A DNA stretch of 47,478 nt from Bacteroidaceae bacterium (GTDB taxonomy: Bacteria > Bacteroidota > Bacteroidia > Bacteroidales > Bacteroidaceae): NCBI GenBank assembly GCA_024697945.1, contig JAILRU010000120.1, positions 1 through 47,478 of the forward strand, in the 5' to 3' direction. Under the pieces are notes generated by a model. It worked only from the letters and a program-made list of their open reading frames with translations. It did no database searches and had not been told where the DNA came from. The position numbers and the translations under genes were made by a program. The stretch's first letter is position 1. Every line of letters begins with the position of its first letter. Positions 28,097 through 36,663 of the stretch are shown here, in pieces.

Positions 28097-30271
28097 CTAT
28101 TTCTTAACGAATTTCCTGCCGTTCATGATATAGATGCCCTTACGCAAAGTTGAAAAGGTAAAAAGGTGAGAAGGTGAAATGCGGCGGCCAGAGAGGTCAT
28201 AGCAATTATCATTTGACCAACTACTATTTACTATTTCCTCGTTAATGGCAGTGGGCGCATCATAATCGATGGAGACGAGCGAGAAGCCGGAGTCGGTATT
28301 CGTGATGTGAACGCAGAAGATGAAGCGCGCCAAAGCCTCCTTGCCGTCAGCCTGTTTATAGCGCAGAATCTGACCAATGGTGTAGTCCTTGCCAATGGAG
28401 AGCTTGTCAGGATATTGGCCGATGGAGAACGTCAGGCTGGCAGGGGCGAACTCGCTGTAGAGGTAACCGTTGGCATACTCTGTAACGCTACCCGAGGCAT
28501 TGAACCAATGGCCATAGCCGTTGGCTGTGCTGCCACGATTGACGCGATCCTGTGTCTTGGGGTTCATGGGATAGAACATCACCTTGCCCACCGACGGACC
28601 TGACGATGACCAAGTCTGCATCTTGTCGCTGATATCGGTTGACTGCATCTGAAAAGCGGTACACAGCTTGGCCTGAGCCTGGCCAGAGACATTCACCGCA
28701 ACAGGGTCGTAGCTGCTGCGCTTGGGCAGCCATACGTCATAGGTCAACGTGATGTCGGCCACCTCGCGACCATCAATCTCGGGTGTCACATAGACTTGGG
28801 CCCTGCTACCGAGTGTGGTACCCTGAAGCGAGAAACGGTAGGGCCATTGGTCGTCGTTGTTGGCATTGTCGTCCCACTTATGCGCCACATAGGTGGTGGG
28901 TGCAGGCAGTACGACGAGCCACAGCTGCTTGGTATCGGCAGGAACAGTCATACTGACCTCGCAGGTCGTCTCGGCAGTACCCTTGCAATAGAGCGAGTCC
29001 TGCTGGATGTACTGGCGTGTGCCATCGTCGAGCAGCGCCACATAGCCCAGACGGAAGCCGCGCTTGGCATAATTGGAGGGGCGGATATAGGTGGTGCGTG
29101 TGGTCTTAACCCACTGGGCATCACCGTTCATCATTTCGGCAGGATCGCCTTCAGCCAGCCCCGATGCGGCAGGCAGCGCCGTAAAACGTGTGGTTACCAT
29201 CGTTCCTTCTTCAGGAACAGCGAGAGGGATGATGTTAAAGCCCGATGCCTGGGGCGCGGAGGCCAGCGCCACCTGCCAAACGGTGTCGCCTAAAGCCACA
29301 CATCGATAGTCGAGGTCGCCCACAAACGACTTGCCATAGCTTCGACAGGCATCGAAGTCCCAGGTGGCACAGCGGGCTGCATAGTCGTAGTAGAGACGGA
29401 AAAGGATCTTGGCATTTAGATTTTTCAACCTCATCAGCGCCTGGTTGAAGTCCGTGCCGTTTCCACTGGTCTGTCCCGTCATGGGTTGGTTCCATACCTG
29501 TGCCACCGTGGTGATGTCGTCGTAGTACTCACTCAGATAATAGTGCAGCCAGTAACTCTGATAGCGGTGCCATTCGTGCGAGAAGGCCAGATTGTGACTC
29601 TTGCGGAATACCGAAATGCTCTGGTTGAACATCTCGCTGGGATACGACTGGGCAGCCTGCCACTGGGCCGTCTGTTCCCAGATGGTCTGTCCGTTGCCAC
29701 AAGGCAGATGAAAACCCGTGTTATCTGTCTGGGAGTCCTTGTGTCCGCCATGTTCGGAGAAGCACATATACTGGAAGGAGTGTCCTACCTCATGAGCCAC
29801 CGAGTGCCCTACAGGCTTACAGGCCGACGGCCCTATCCACAGGGCACTAATCTGGTAGTCGTAGCCGCCACCATAGCACACCCAGTCGGTGGTGTGGTTG
29901 AGCAGCACCATAATCTTATACTTAGACAAGTTCGAGGTCATAGGGTCGGCAAAGCCCAGCTTATTGATTTCCAAGTCATAGAAGGCCTCGCACTTCTGCA
30001 GCAGGTCCTGCTCGTCCACCTTATAGGCCGAGGGCGACTCCGACGGCTTTTTCGTGCCATACCCCTTGTCCCAGAACACGATGATATTGTCGCTCTCAAC
30101 GCTCCTGCTCTTCGACCAAGTATATTTGTTGTCGGGGTCGCTCTCCTTATAGAGCAGCGAATCGCTGGGCCACGGGTTCTTCCACTCGTTGGGGATATAT
30201 ACCGTTTTCTGAGCAAACATGCCGATAGCCGCAAGGCTCAACAGCAGCAGGACGGTGATGACTCTTTTCAT
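28097..30271 (-). CDS. Secreted DUF6055/DUF4859-like protein with HEXXH zinc-protease motif
   Basis: A 724-residue exported protein: signal peptide of about 20 residues (cleavage near GMFAQ), then a region resembling DUF6055 with IIVFWDKGYG and the metal site VAHEVGHSFQYM (HEXXH), about residues 35-330. The C-terminal part (about 525-665) resembles DUF4859 (FQMQSTDISDKMQTW, IGQILRYKQADGK). It ends in a type IX-like tail, YDLSGRRI to GIYIMNGRKFVKK. Such proteins occur with polysaccharide-degrading loci and may be extracellular metallopeptidases; substrate unknown. Repeat-type DNA lies in the tail (28148-28180, 28207-28238). A promoter-like TAACTTTG is at 30348-30355. Family names are from memory of motifs. 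Confidence 0.75.
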   Translation of the reverse strand: MKRVITVLLLLSLAAIGMFAQKTVYIPNEWKNPWPSDSLLYKESDPDNKYTWSKSRSVESDNIIVFWDKGYGTKKPSESPSAYKVDEQDLLQKCEAFYDLEINKLGFADPMTSNLSKYKIMVLLNHTTDWVCYGGGYDYQISALWIGPSACKPVGHSVAHEVGHSFQYMCFSEHGGHKDSQTDNTGFHLPCGNGQTIWEQTAQWQAAQSYPSEMFNQSISVFRKSHNLAFSHEWHRYQSYWLHYYLSEYYDDITTVAQVWNQPMTGQTSGNGTDFNQALMRLKNLNAKILFRLYYDYAARCATWDFDACRSYGKSFVGDLDYRCVALGDTVWQVALASAPQASGFNIIPLAVPEEGTMVTTRFTALPAASGLAEGDPAEMMNGDAQWVKTTRTTYIRPSNYAKRGFRLGYVALLDDGTRQYIQQDSLYCKGTAETTCEVSMTVPADTKQLWLVVLPAPTTYVAHKWDDNANNDDQWPYRFSLQGTTLGSRAQVYVTPEIDGREVADITLTYDVWLPKRSSYDPVAVNVSGQAQAKLCTAFQMQSTDISDKMQTWSSSGPSVGKVMFYPMNPKTQDRVNRGSTANGYGHWFNASGSVTEYANGYLYSEFAPASLTFSIGQYPDKLSIGKDYTIGQILRYKQADGKEALARFIFCVHITNTDSGFSLVSIDYDAPTAINEEIVNSSWSNDNCYDLSGRRISPSHLFTFSTLRKGIYIMNGRKFVKK
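28148..28238. repeat. Two repeat arrays in the tail of the DUF6055-like gene
   Basis: 28148-28180 has 8-nt GTTGAAAA/GGTAAAAA/GGTGAGAA units; 28207-28238 has CATTTGA/CTATTTA/CTATTTC heptamers. They flank the YDLSGRRI part of the tail. Confidence 0.6.
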
Positions 30272-30347
30272 TTTTAAAGTAATGGCTTAACTCCTTAACT
30301 TCTTAACTACTTCCGAAAGTTCTGTATATAATTTGTCTTTCTGGGTG

Positions 30348-30355
30348 CAAAGTTA
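30348..30355 (-). promoter_or_regulatory. -7 element upstream of the DUF6055-like gene
   Basis: Minus-strand TAACTTTG, 76 nt before the start codon; no good -33 element at the right distance. Confidence 0.4.
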
Positions 30356-30436
30356 CAAAAAAAAGAATAACATTGCACCATCAAAACCAATAAAAGTCGG
30401 CTTTCCGCTAAAAACAACGGGAAAACAAACAATAAC

Positions 30437-30654
30437 ATGAAACGTCTATTCCTAACGTTATCATTTACCATTTGTCATTTAGCCACATAGTGGCGCAGAT
30501 AGTGAACATAGAACCCGTCTGCGTGGAAACACCTGTGGGCCATGCTCCCCGACTGCCTTATCAGTTGTGGGTAACCGATGCCAAAGGCCACACGAAGGAC
30601 ATGGTAGAGCGTGCCACCAACCAAATGAAAGCAATACTGAAACCCAAGTTTTGA
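30437..30654 (+). pseudogene. Remnant of a glycosidase gene: signal peptide plus Ig-like (BIg_4-type) piece, frameshifted
   Basis: From the ATG at 30437 the reading MKRLFLTLSFTICHLAT is a typical secretion signal start but hits TAG. A shifted frame from 30472 to 30654 reads SHIVAQIVNIEPVCVETPVG, then a LPYQLWVTDAKGHTKDMVE segment, then a stop. The second part resembles the small Ig-like domain found in Bacteroidota glycosidases (an EPV..T..G..P.LPY.V.VT..DG pattern). The frames meet inside a heptamer-like array (CATTTAC/CATTTGT/CATTTAG, 30463-30482), so repeat insertion or slippage may have broken the gene. Everything after the Ig-like domain is gone; a hairpin follows at 30664. Confidence 0.55.
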
Positions 30655-30663
30655 TTTCAAACT

Positions 30664-30700
30664 AAGTCCGCACTCGTCATAGATTGGTGAATGCGGACTT
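30664..30700. terminator. Hairpin between the glycosidase remnant and pip
   Basis: AAGTCCGCA (30664-30672) pairs with TGCGGACTT (30692-30700). It lies between convergent readings and fits a terminator, though without a strong T-run. Confidence 0.5.
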
Positions 30701-30731
30701 ATGATGTTAGTGAGCGGTTACACTATTGGGT

Positions 30732-31610
30732 TCAGTCATTCTCTTGCAGCCAGTGGGCAAGCACCTGACAATACTCCTCGTGGGCATCGATGAAGCAGGT
30801 GTGGCGTGAGTTCCGAAACAGATGCCATTGGCTGTTAGGTATATTTTCGTAAAGCGAGGCTGCAACAACGGGGGTGCAGATGTCGCGGGTACCACTACAT
30901 ATAAGTGTTGGCAGAGAAATTTGGCATAGCCTGTCAGTGTACTCAAAGTCTTTCAGACTGCCGAGAGGCTGATACTCATTAGGTCCCCAGCCATAGAGGT
31001 AGGCTTCCGTGCCGAATCGTTTAGGACGTCTGATACATTCTGGCGAGTGTTCATCGACACTGATGACAAACTGCTCGAAGTAATGGTCGTTGGCTCGCAA
31101 GTAGGCTGGGTCGTCCCACTGGCCGGTGGCTTCGGCTTGACTGATTGCTTCCTGGTCTTCCACAGACAAATACTTGATGAGACGATGCTGTTCGCTCGCC
31201 CATAGGCTACTGGAGGCATGACCGGAAGAAAGAATGAGCGACTTGACTCCCTGGGGTTGGTAGTCTATGACATATGCAATGGCATGCATGGCTCCCCACG
31301 ACTGACCGAGTATGTGTACCGTGTCCAAATGAAGATGTTCGCGAATAGCGATTAGCTCATCTATCCAGGTCTTCTGCGTCCATAGTTCGGGATGGCCGTC
31401 GAGATAGGATTTGCCGCATCCAATCTGATCGTAGGAGATAACCAGCCGACCAGTATCTGCGATGCAATCAAGCACCTCGAAATAGTTGTGCGTACTTCCT
31501 GGACCTCCGTGGAGCAACAACAGAGGCGCTTTCTCCGACACTTCGCCTACTATCCGGTAGTAGGTCTGGTATCCCATAAAGGGCATGTAGCCCTCTGTGA
31601 TTTTATTCAT
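30732..31610 (-). CDS. pip: Proline iminopeptidase-like alpha/beta hydrolase
   Basis: A 292-residue alpha/beta hydrolase of the proline iminopeptidase (S33) family, which removes N-terminal proline from peptides. Visible are the oxyanion motif LLLHGGPGSTHNYF, the sequence YDQIGCGKS, and the nucleophile elbow GQSWGAM. The catalytic Asp is likely in SGTRDICTP and the His in RHTCFIDA. I start at the ATG at 31610 (MNKITEGYMPFMGYQTYYRI), matching the family N-terminus; the ATG 45 nt upstream adds an unrelated leader. No signal peptide, so cytoplasmic. It stands alone between two hairpins. Confidence 0.88.
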   Translation of the reverse strand: MNKITEGYMPFMGYQTYYRIVGEVSEKAPLLLLHGGPGSTHNYFEVLDCIADTGRLVISYDQIGCGKSYLDGHPELWTQKTWIDELIAIREHLHLDTVHILGQSWGAMHAIAYVIDYQPQGVKSLILSSGHASSSLWASEQHRLIKYLSVEDQEAISQAEATGQWDDPAYLRANDHYFEQFVISVDEHSPECIRRPKRFGTEAYLYGWGPNEYQPLGSLKDFEYTDRLCQISLPTLICSGTRDICTPVVAASLYENIPNSQWHLFRNSRHTCFIDAHEEYCQVLAHWLQEND

Positions 31611-31670
31611 CTTCGTTTGGTGTTTGTGGATAATTATTTCGCAAATGCCCTGCAAAGACTAAACTTGGCA

Positions 31671-31703
31671 AGCAGCAGCCACTCGCAATGAGCGGCTGCT
31701 GCT
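31671..31703. terminator. Hairpin between the Omp28 operon and pip
   Basis: AGCAGCAGCC-A-CTC (31671-31684) pairs with GAG-C-GGCTGCTGCT (31690-31703). It lies after the Omp28 stop on the minus strand and probably ends that operon. Confidence 0.6.
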
Positions 31704-31731
31704 TTGTTCCTTGAATAGTTTGGTTTTTTTC

Positions 31732-33561
31732 TTACTTAACGAGAATCTTTTTCACGGTTCCGTTGTTCATACGGATGATGTTGATACCCTTTTGGGATGT
31801 TGAGAGCTTGCGGCCGCTGAGGTCGTAAACTGACTGGTCACCTGCCATTGAAGACTGGCCTTCAACCTCATTAATGGCTGTGCCTTTCTCCTTAACGATT
31901 GACTGTGCAGCATTGACAATCGTGCCGTTGGTACGGTCAATGAGCAATGCGACTGCCTTCAGCTTCGTCTTGTCCTGAACCAAAGAATTGTTGGCGATGC
32001 TGCCGGTATAGCTGTACTCTAACGGTGCACCCGCAAAGACTTCCTTGGGTATTGAGCCAGTAACGCCGCTTAGCGCACTCCATGCTGCAACAGGAACATG
32101 ATTGAACTCAATGCCCGTCACGCTGGAGCCTTGCTTGCACCACCAAGCCATATCACTACCGGCGCTCTGGGTGCTCATGCCGCTGTAGTAGTTTGACTGT
32201 GCCCAGTTGCTGCCCGTTCCCTTGAGTCCGTCTTCCACCAGGACAAAGGCAATGGCGTATTTGGCATTATCATCATTATAAGCAAAGTTGGTGGTTGTGT
32301 TGAAGACGACTTTTGTCTTTGCATTGCTATCCCATTCTGCATTCAGAGCAATAGAAACGGGTGCTATTCTGTTGAAAGCTTTTGTCAGGACGCTCTTCAA
32401 GCTGGAGAACGACGGGTCGGCTTCGAACTGACGGTCTGTATAAGAGCTGGGGAAACCGCCTGCGAAAGCATTGATAACGGACTGGTACTCTTCGATTGCC
32501 ATTGGGTCGCCATTGTGTGCTGCTATCTGCACTACCTGGTCGCCGTACTGTTCGTGCACTTTCTCCATTCCGACCGTGCCTCTTGGACACCATCCGCACC
32601 ATGTGCCGGTGAACTCCTCGATGACAGGGGTCACGGGCTGACTCTCATTTAAGGTAATCAGGAAGCCTGTTGCGCTATTCTTCTTGGCTGTGTTGTCTTC
32701 GCGGTTGACCTTGGTTATGGTGAAGGTCTTCTGGTACTTTTTGGTTTCCTCGTCGGAAGCGAAGGGGATATTAACGGTCTTTGAGGCGTTCATAGCCAGG
32801 GAACCCATGGAAAGTTCCTTCTCCTCTGTAGTGCTGCCGCCCTCTGTGCTGATGGTGTAGGAAATGGACTTAACAGCATTCTCGCCCATATTTGTGATAG
32901 TGATGGGGATAGAGGCTTCCTGCCCCTGGAGTACCATATTCTGGCCGAAGTCCTCAGCGGTGGCACAATTGGTGGAGAAGTTGCCGTTTTCGACAAGAAT
33001 CTGGAAGGCCAACTTGCCAAACCCATATCCGTTGAGGTCTTCCCATGCCATGTTTGCCTCGGGATTGCCAATCCAGAAAGCATTGGGAGTATCTTTACCG
33101 CCACCCATGATGAAATAGCCTTGGGTGCTCTTCACACTGTAACCAACATAGATTCCTTCTTCACCACTTATCTCATAGGGTGTGCTCAACTTGAAATCGT
33201 TGGCACCAGCGTTCAACGTTCCCATAGTTGACTGGTAGTAGTCTGCATCAGAGAATTTGTTCGGGAGCTTCTTGGAAATCCAAATTTTCAAGTTGCTGAG
33301 AGACGACTCGACACCAGATTCGAAATAAACGCGAACAGCATCAATGGTGGCTCCACTCAGTTGTTCATGACCAGCTGGGATGTAGATGGCTGCCATCAAC
33401 GTCATAGCCTTACCCGTACCGATGTTGGCTTCGTTTATCTCGAGGTCACTTTCATTGAAGTAACCCCACCACACTTGGCCTTCTACGGGTTTAATGATTC
33501 GTGCTTGTGTACTTACAGCCAGCAGAAGTGCGGCTGTCATCATGAGTAAATGTTTTTTCAT
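31732..33561 (-). CDS. Omp28-related secreted protein with thioredoxin-like CGWC motif and type IX-like tail
   Basis: A 609-residue exported protein: signal peptide of about 20 residues, an N-terminal beta-rich part (about 20-200), a CARDB-like domain (VLQGQEASIPITITNMGENA, about 215-305), and an Omp28 domain opening with EEFTGTWCGWCPRG, a thioredoxin-type CXXC. It ends with YDLSGRKLSTSQKGINIIR then a lysine-rich end (KKILVK), nearly the same as the tail of the BspA-like protein at 42239, so it is probably secreted by the type IX system and held at the surface. Last gene of the tlpA-DUF6029-Omp28 operon. The CGWC pair suggests a thiol-redox role. Confidence 0.85.
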   Translation of the reverse strand: MKKHLLMMTAALLLAVSTQARIIKPVEGQVWWGYFNESDLEINEANIGTGKAMTLMAAIYIPAGHEQLSGATIDAVRVYFESGVESSLSNLKIWISKKLPNKFSDADYYQSTMGTLNAGANDFKLSTPYEISGEEGIYVGYSVKSTQGYFIMGGGKDTPNAFWIGNPEANMAWEDLNGYGFGKLAFQILVENGNFSTNCATAEDFGQNMVLQGQEASIPITITNMGENAVKSISYTISTEGGSTTEEKELSMGSLAMNASKTVNIPFASDEETKKYQKTFTITKVNREDNTAKKNSATGFLITLNESQPVTPVIEEFTGTWCGWCPRGTVGMEKVHEQYGDQVVQIAAHNGDPMAIEEYQSVINAFAGGFPSSYTDRQFEADPSFSSLKSVLTKAFNRIAPVSIALNAEWDSNAKTKVVFNTTTNFAYNDDNAKYAIAFVLVEDGLKGTGSNWAQSNYYSGMSTQSAGSDMAWWCKQGSSVTGIEFNHVPVAAWSALSGVTGSIPKEVFAGAPLEYSYTGSIANNSLVQDKTKLKAVALLIDRTNGTIVNAAQSIVKEKGTAINEVEGQSSMAGDQSVYDLSGRKLSTSQKGINIIRMNNGTVKKILVK

Positions 33562-33593
33562 AATGTTACGTTTGTTTGTTAAATATTAAAAAG

Positions 33594-34217
33594 TTATTTG
33601 GCTGCAACTTTTCGAATGTGACCGCCTTCCTTCACGATGTACACGCCAGATGATGGCCTGCCTTGCACTCGTCTGCCCTGAATATCATAGACAGTCTCTT
33701 CGTTTTTAATTCTTAATTCTTCATTTTTAATTTCCTTGATGCCAGTGTATTCGTCGTTATCGAATACGATGTCCACTTGGTGCGACTCCAAGCCGATGGT
33801 GACCTTCAGCGTTGCCAAGAGATAACCTTTGCTGTGGATGCCGATAGCATCGAACTGCACCTTCTCACTGCCTCCCATCGTAAACTGCTTGGTGAGCGAT
33901 GTTTGGAATGTCTGGCAATTGCCACCCATACACCATTGCAGGACATCTGCGTCCAGGGTGTTCTGAGTTATTTGGATGGTAGCGTTCACAGTGGCTGATG
34001 TGCCCCTGAGCAATTTCAGCACAAGTCCCTCTTCAGAAGGGTTCATTGTACTGTTGGTCTCGCACGTCAGGTCTCCGAACAAGTCCTCCTCAGCAGCGAT
34101 GACGACAGTTGCATCATCCGCCAAGTTTTCGCCCTGATACTGGAACACAAAGCCCTGTGCCTGCACGGCAAGACCAGCAAGAAGGCACATACATAGAGTA
34201 AAAAATTTCTTCATCAT
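33594..34217 (-). CDS. Small secreted protein with type IX-like sorting tail
   Basis: Starting at 34217 (MMKKFFTLCMCLLAGLAVQAQ) it has 207 residues and a clear signal peptide. An upstream in-frame ATG at 34229 lies in a heptamer array and is less likely. The mature part is a beta-rich single domain with three cysteines (DLTCET and WCMGGNCQTF), so one or two disulfides are possible. The linker before the tail (KEIKNEELRIKNEE) is encoded by TTAATTC-type heptamers at 33701-33735. The tail YDIQGRRVQG to GVYIVKEGGHIRKV is type IX-like. I do not recognise the domain. Its place between two Omp28 genes suggests the same envelope system. Confidence 0.75.
   Translation of the reverse strand: MMKKFFTLCMCLLAGLAVQAQGFVFQYQGENLADDATVVIAAEEDLFGDLTCETNSTMNPSEEGLVLKLLRGTSATVNATIQITQNTLDADVLQWCMGGNCQTFQTSLTKQFTMGGSEKVQFDAIGIHSKGYLLATLKVTIGLESHQVDIVFDNDEYTGIKEIKNEELRIKNEETVYDIQGRRVQGRPSSGVYIVKEGGHIRKVAAK
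33701..33735. repeat. In-frame heptamer array before the type IX tail of the small secreted protein
   Basis: TTAATTC, TTAATTC, TTCATTT, TTAATTT, read KEIKNEELRIKNEE on the coding strand. Confidence 0.75.
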
Positions 34218-34250
34218 AACATTTACCATTTAATCATTTACTATTTCACC

Positions 34251-35033
34251 CTAAAAGTCTATTACTTTGAATTTTGTGGCTTGCTGCACGCCGTTGTCGT
34301 TATAAACGAAGGCAACGATGCTCAGATGCTCGGGATTCCAGCTTGGGTCTAAGTCCTGCGTCATTACCCACTCTCCGATTTCCCCTTCGTTGATGCTAAA
34401 GTCTTCGCCCCAAATGCCGTTAACAGCAGTCCGGAACACGTGGTTGTGGACATACTCCTGATTGGAAGAGCCGTCCGGCATCAGCTGAAGGGCTTTGATA
34501 CTGTCCTCCAAAAGCCATACCTGAAGCTTGCCTGTAACGGTGCCGTCAGTACCTTCGGCATCAATGATGATGTTGATGGTTCCGTCTTCGAGGTCAGCAC
34601 TTCCAAGGAGATGCAGAGGTGAAGGCTTTGCGAGTTCCTCCTTCACAATGGTAGCCCACTCAGTGTAGTTGACAGGTTCACGTCTGTTTATAAGTCCAAC
34701 GGGCTGATACTCCAACTTCCAATGATTGTAGTACAAGTCACCCGTCTCTGTCTTCAGGCCCAGGACTCTGGCATTGCCGGCAAAGGCGAGAGGACCGCCG
34801 TGAATGCCCACAGCCACCAAGGCCTCGCCATACGTTTCTTGCAACTGCTCAATCACATCGGTCGCCGTAGGGCAGTTCACACACCTTTGGCCCGTGAAGT
34901 CCTCAAGCAGCACGACTCGCTGGGATGGTTCTGGCTTCTCGTATATCAGGCGCTCGTCCTCTGCGATATGGTCACATCCGACCAGCAGCAGGCAGATGCC
35001 GCATATTATTGTATATGTAAATTGTCTCCACAT
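34251..35033 (-). CDS. Omp28-family lipoprotein with CVNC motif
   Basis: A 260-residue lipoprotein. I start at the ATG at 35033 because it gives a clean signal ending in LLLVGC (lipobox); the longer reading to 35111 adds residues that overlap the 3' end of the upstream gene. The Omp28/thioredoxin-like part opens with LLEDFTGQRCVNCPTATD, the CXXC being CVNC. It lacks the type IX tail of its larger paralogue. It lies 13 bp after the DUF6029 gene and 33 bp before the small secreted protein. Probably outer-membrane anchored; redox activity is inferred from the motif. Confidence 0.85.
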   Translation of the reverse strand: MWRQFTYTIICGICLLLVGCDHIAEDERLIYEKPEPSQRVVLLEDFTGQRCVNCPTATDVIEQLQETYGEALVAVGIHGGPLAFAGNARVLGLKTETGDLYYNHWKLEYQPVGLINRREPVNYTEWATIVKEELAKPSPLHLLGSADLEDGTINIIIDAEGTDGTVTGKLQVWLLEDSIKALQLMPDGSSNQEYVHNHVFRTAVNGIWGEDFSINEGEIGEWVMTQDLDPSWNPEHLSIVAFVYNDNGVQQATKFKVIDF

Positions 35034-35046
35034 AATACGTTCTGTG

Positions 35047-36639
35047 TCAGAAATTATAATTGTACGAAACTGTCCATCCTGTCGAGGCCGGCACCATACG
35101 ACATACACCACCCGAGCAGTTCAAACCTGCACGCGTCCGACCATATCCGGCCTGTATGCGGTGCTGCTTGATATTATAGGTCACAAGTCCCTGATAGTAG
35201 TGCAAACCTGTCTCACTGCAGTTCCACATATCGCTGATGGTAAACATCCAATGCGGCACCAGCGAAAGTTCCAGGAGTCCGTATGCCCAGTCGCCCTGAT
35301 CTTGCTTGGTTGTCAGGTACTGCAGTTCACCACGAAGTGTCACCTTGGGCGAGAACTGGTACTTGCCGTCAGCAATGAAAATATTGGAATTTATCATGCC
35401 ACCGTGTTTCTCCACAACGGCCTGATTGTATCGCTGGTTCATGTACATCAGGGTGAGCTTGAAGGCCTTCGAGAGCTTCCTTGTCAGCTGAACGTCTATA
35501 TCTTGGTAATTGACAGTTCCCTCCCATCTGACGTGCGAGAAGTTGACCTTCACGTTCATGCCGTACTTTCCGCCCAGGGTTGTTTTACGCTTGAAGTTAT
35601 AGCCTGCCTCTGCCTGATAAGCCATCTCTCCGTCCGCCAACTGCGTGGCGTATGGATAGAGCGCTGCCAGAGAGTATGTCTGGTCTTGCGTAAAGGCAGG
35701 CAGATGGTTGATGAAGGAAGAGGTGCCTATCTGCGAGCGCTTACTGCGGAACGACATATTCTCGCTCCTCTTCACCTGCAGCAGCAAACTCAGGCCTTTC
35801 TCAGAATAAGAGCCGGAAATCATGGAAGCATACCCCTTGTCGTACTTGTAATTATTGTCGTACGAAGGGTCTTGCGACTTCTGGGCATATTCCACCAACA
35901 AGTTCCAGGGACCTTTGTCCAGCCCAATCCTATAATCCCATGCATTCACGAACTTTGGTAAGTTGTACCTATGGGTAGGGTCGGCATAGATATGTTCCTT
36001 CTTCTCGTATTTGTTCACCCACGAAAAGCCTGTCATCAGCCTTATATCTGACTGTTGCATGCTAGGAAACCATTCTTCGATGTGAACCTCTGCATCAGCT
36101 CCGCTGACGAGCGACTTGTTCCATTTCCAATAACATCGCTGCACGCCGGAGAGAGCTTTTATCGTTACGCCCTTGACCGGCTTCACCACAACGCGGCCTC
36201 CAAGCAGGGAGTTGTCAATGCCAAGGGAACGCTCCTCGTAGGTACGAAGGATGAAACCCGAGCCGAACTGCTCGTAGAACGTACCGCCAGTCAGTTCCAC
36301 CTTACCCAACTTTCCTTTCACCCAGAAATTAGGTACACCCCATCCCTCGAAGTCCTTTTCATAACCGGGCAATGGATATTCCAGGAACTCCAGACGTGCA
36401 CCTGCATCAACATATTTGCTCTGTAGCATCAGCTCGGCGTATGTGTTGGTGAGGAAATCGCCCGTCTTCTTGGCACCCGTTGCAGGGTCGTGACGAGGGA
36501 CGAGCATGTCGCTCTGCACGCTGCCGGAAAGGGTGACACCTTGGGCACTTATTGTGCCAATTGATAATTGGTAATTGGCAATTGACAGTTGGCCTGCTAA
36601 TAGCAGAAACAAAGACAAAAAGATGCGAAAAGACTTCAT
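35047..36639 (-). CDS. DUF6029-like outer-membrane beta-barrel
   Basis: A 530-residue exported protein with many amphipathic strands ending in Tyr/Phe and a C-terminal aromatic strand (TVSYNYNF), as in outer-membrane barrels. The content resembles DUF6029 proteins (a TGGTFYEQFGSGF motif). The N-terminal signal is unusual: after the hydrophobic core SLFLLLAG comes QLSIANYQLSIG, encoded by ATTGATA-type heptamers (36557-36594), before ISAQGVTLSG, where cleavage would be expected. It lies between tlpA (24 bp) and the Omp28 lipoprotein gene (13 bp), so it is probably the membrane partner of the redox operon. Confidence 0.78.
   Translation of the reverse strand: MKSFRIFLSLFLLLAGQLSIANYQLSIGTISAQGVTLSGSVQSDMLVPRHDPATGAKKTGDFLTNTYAELMLQSKYVDAGARLEFLEYPLPGYEKDFEGWGVPNFWVKGKLGKVELTGGTFYEQFGSGFILRTYEERSLGIDNSLLGGRVVVKPVKGVTIKALSGVQRCYWKWNKSLVSGADAEVHIEEWFPSMQQSDIRLMTGFSWVNKYEKKEHIYADPTHRYNLPKFVNAWDYRIGLDKGPWNLLVEYAQKSQDPSYDNNYKYDKGYASMISGSYSEKGLSLLLQVKRSENMSFRSKRSQIGTSSFINHLPAFTQDQTYSLAALYPYATQLADGEMAYQAEAGYNFKRKTTLGGKYGMNVKVNFSHVRWEGTVNYQDIDVQLTRKLSKAFKLTLMYMNQRYNQAVVEKHGGMINSNIFIADGKYQFSPKVTLRGELQYLTTKQDQGDWAYGLLELSLVPHWMFTISDMWNCSETGLHYYQGLVTYNIKQHRIQAGYGRTRAGLNCSGGVCRMVPASTGWTVSYNYNF
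36557..36594. repeat. Heptamer array inside the DUF6029 signal region
   Basis: ATTGATA, ATTGGTA, ATTGGCA, ATTGACA units on the plus strand, read GQLSIANYQLSI on the coding strand. Confidence 0.75.
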
Positions 36640-36663
36640 CTTTTAATTATCAATTATCACTTT

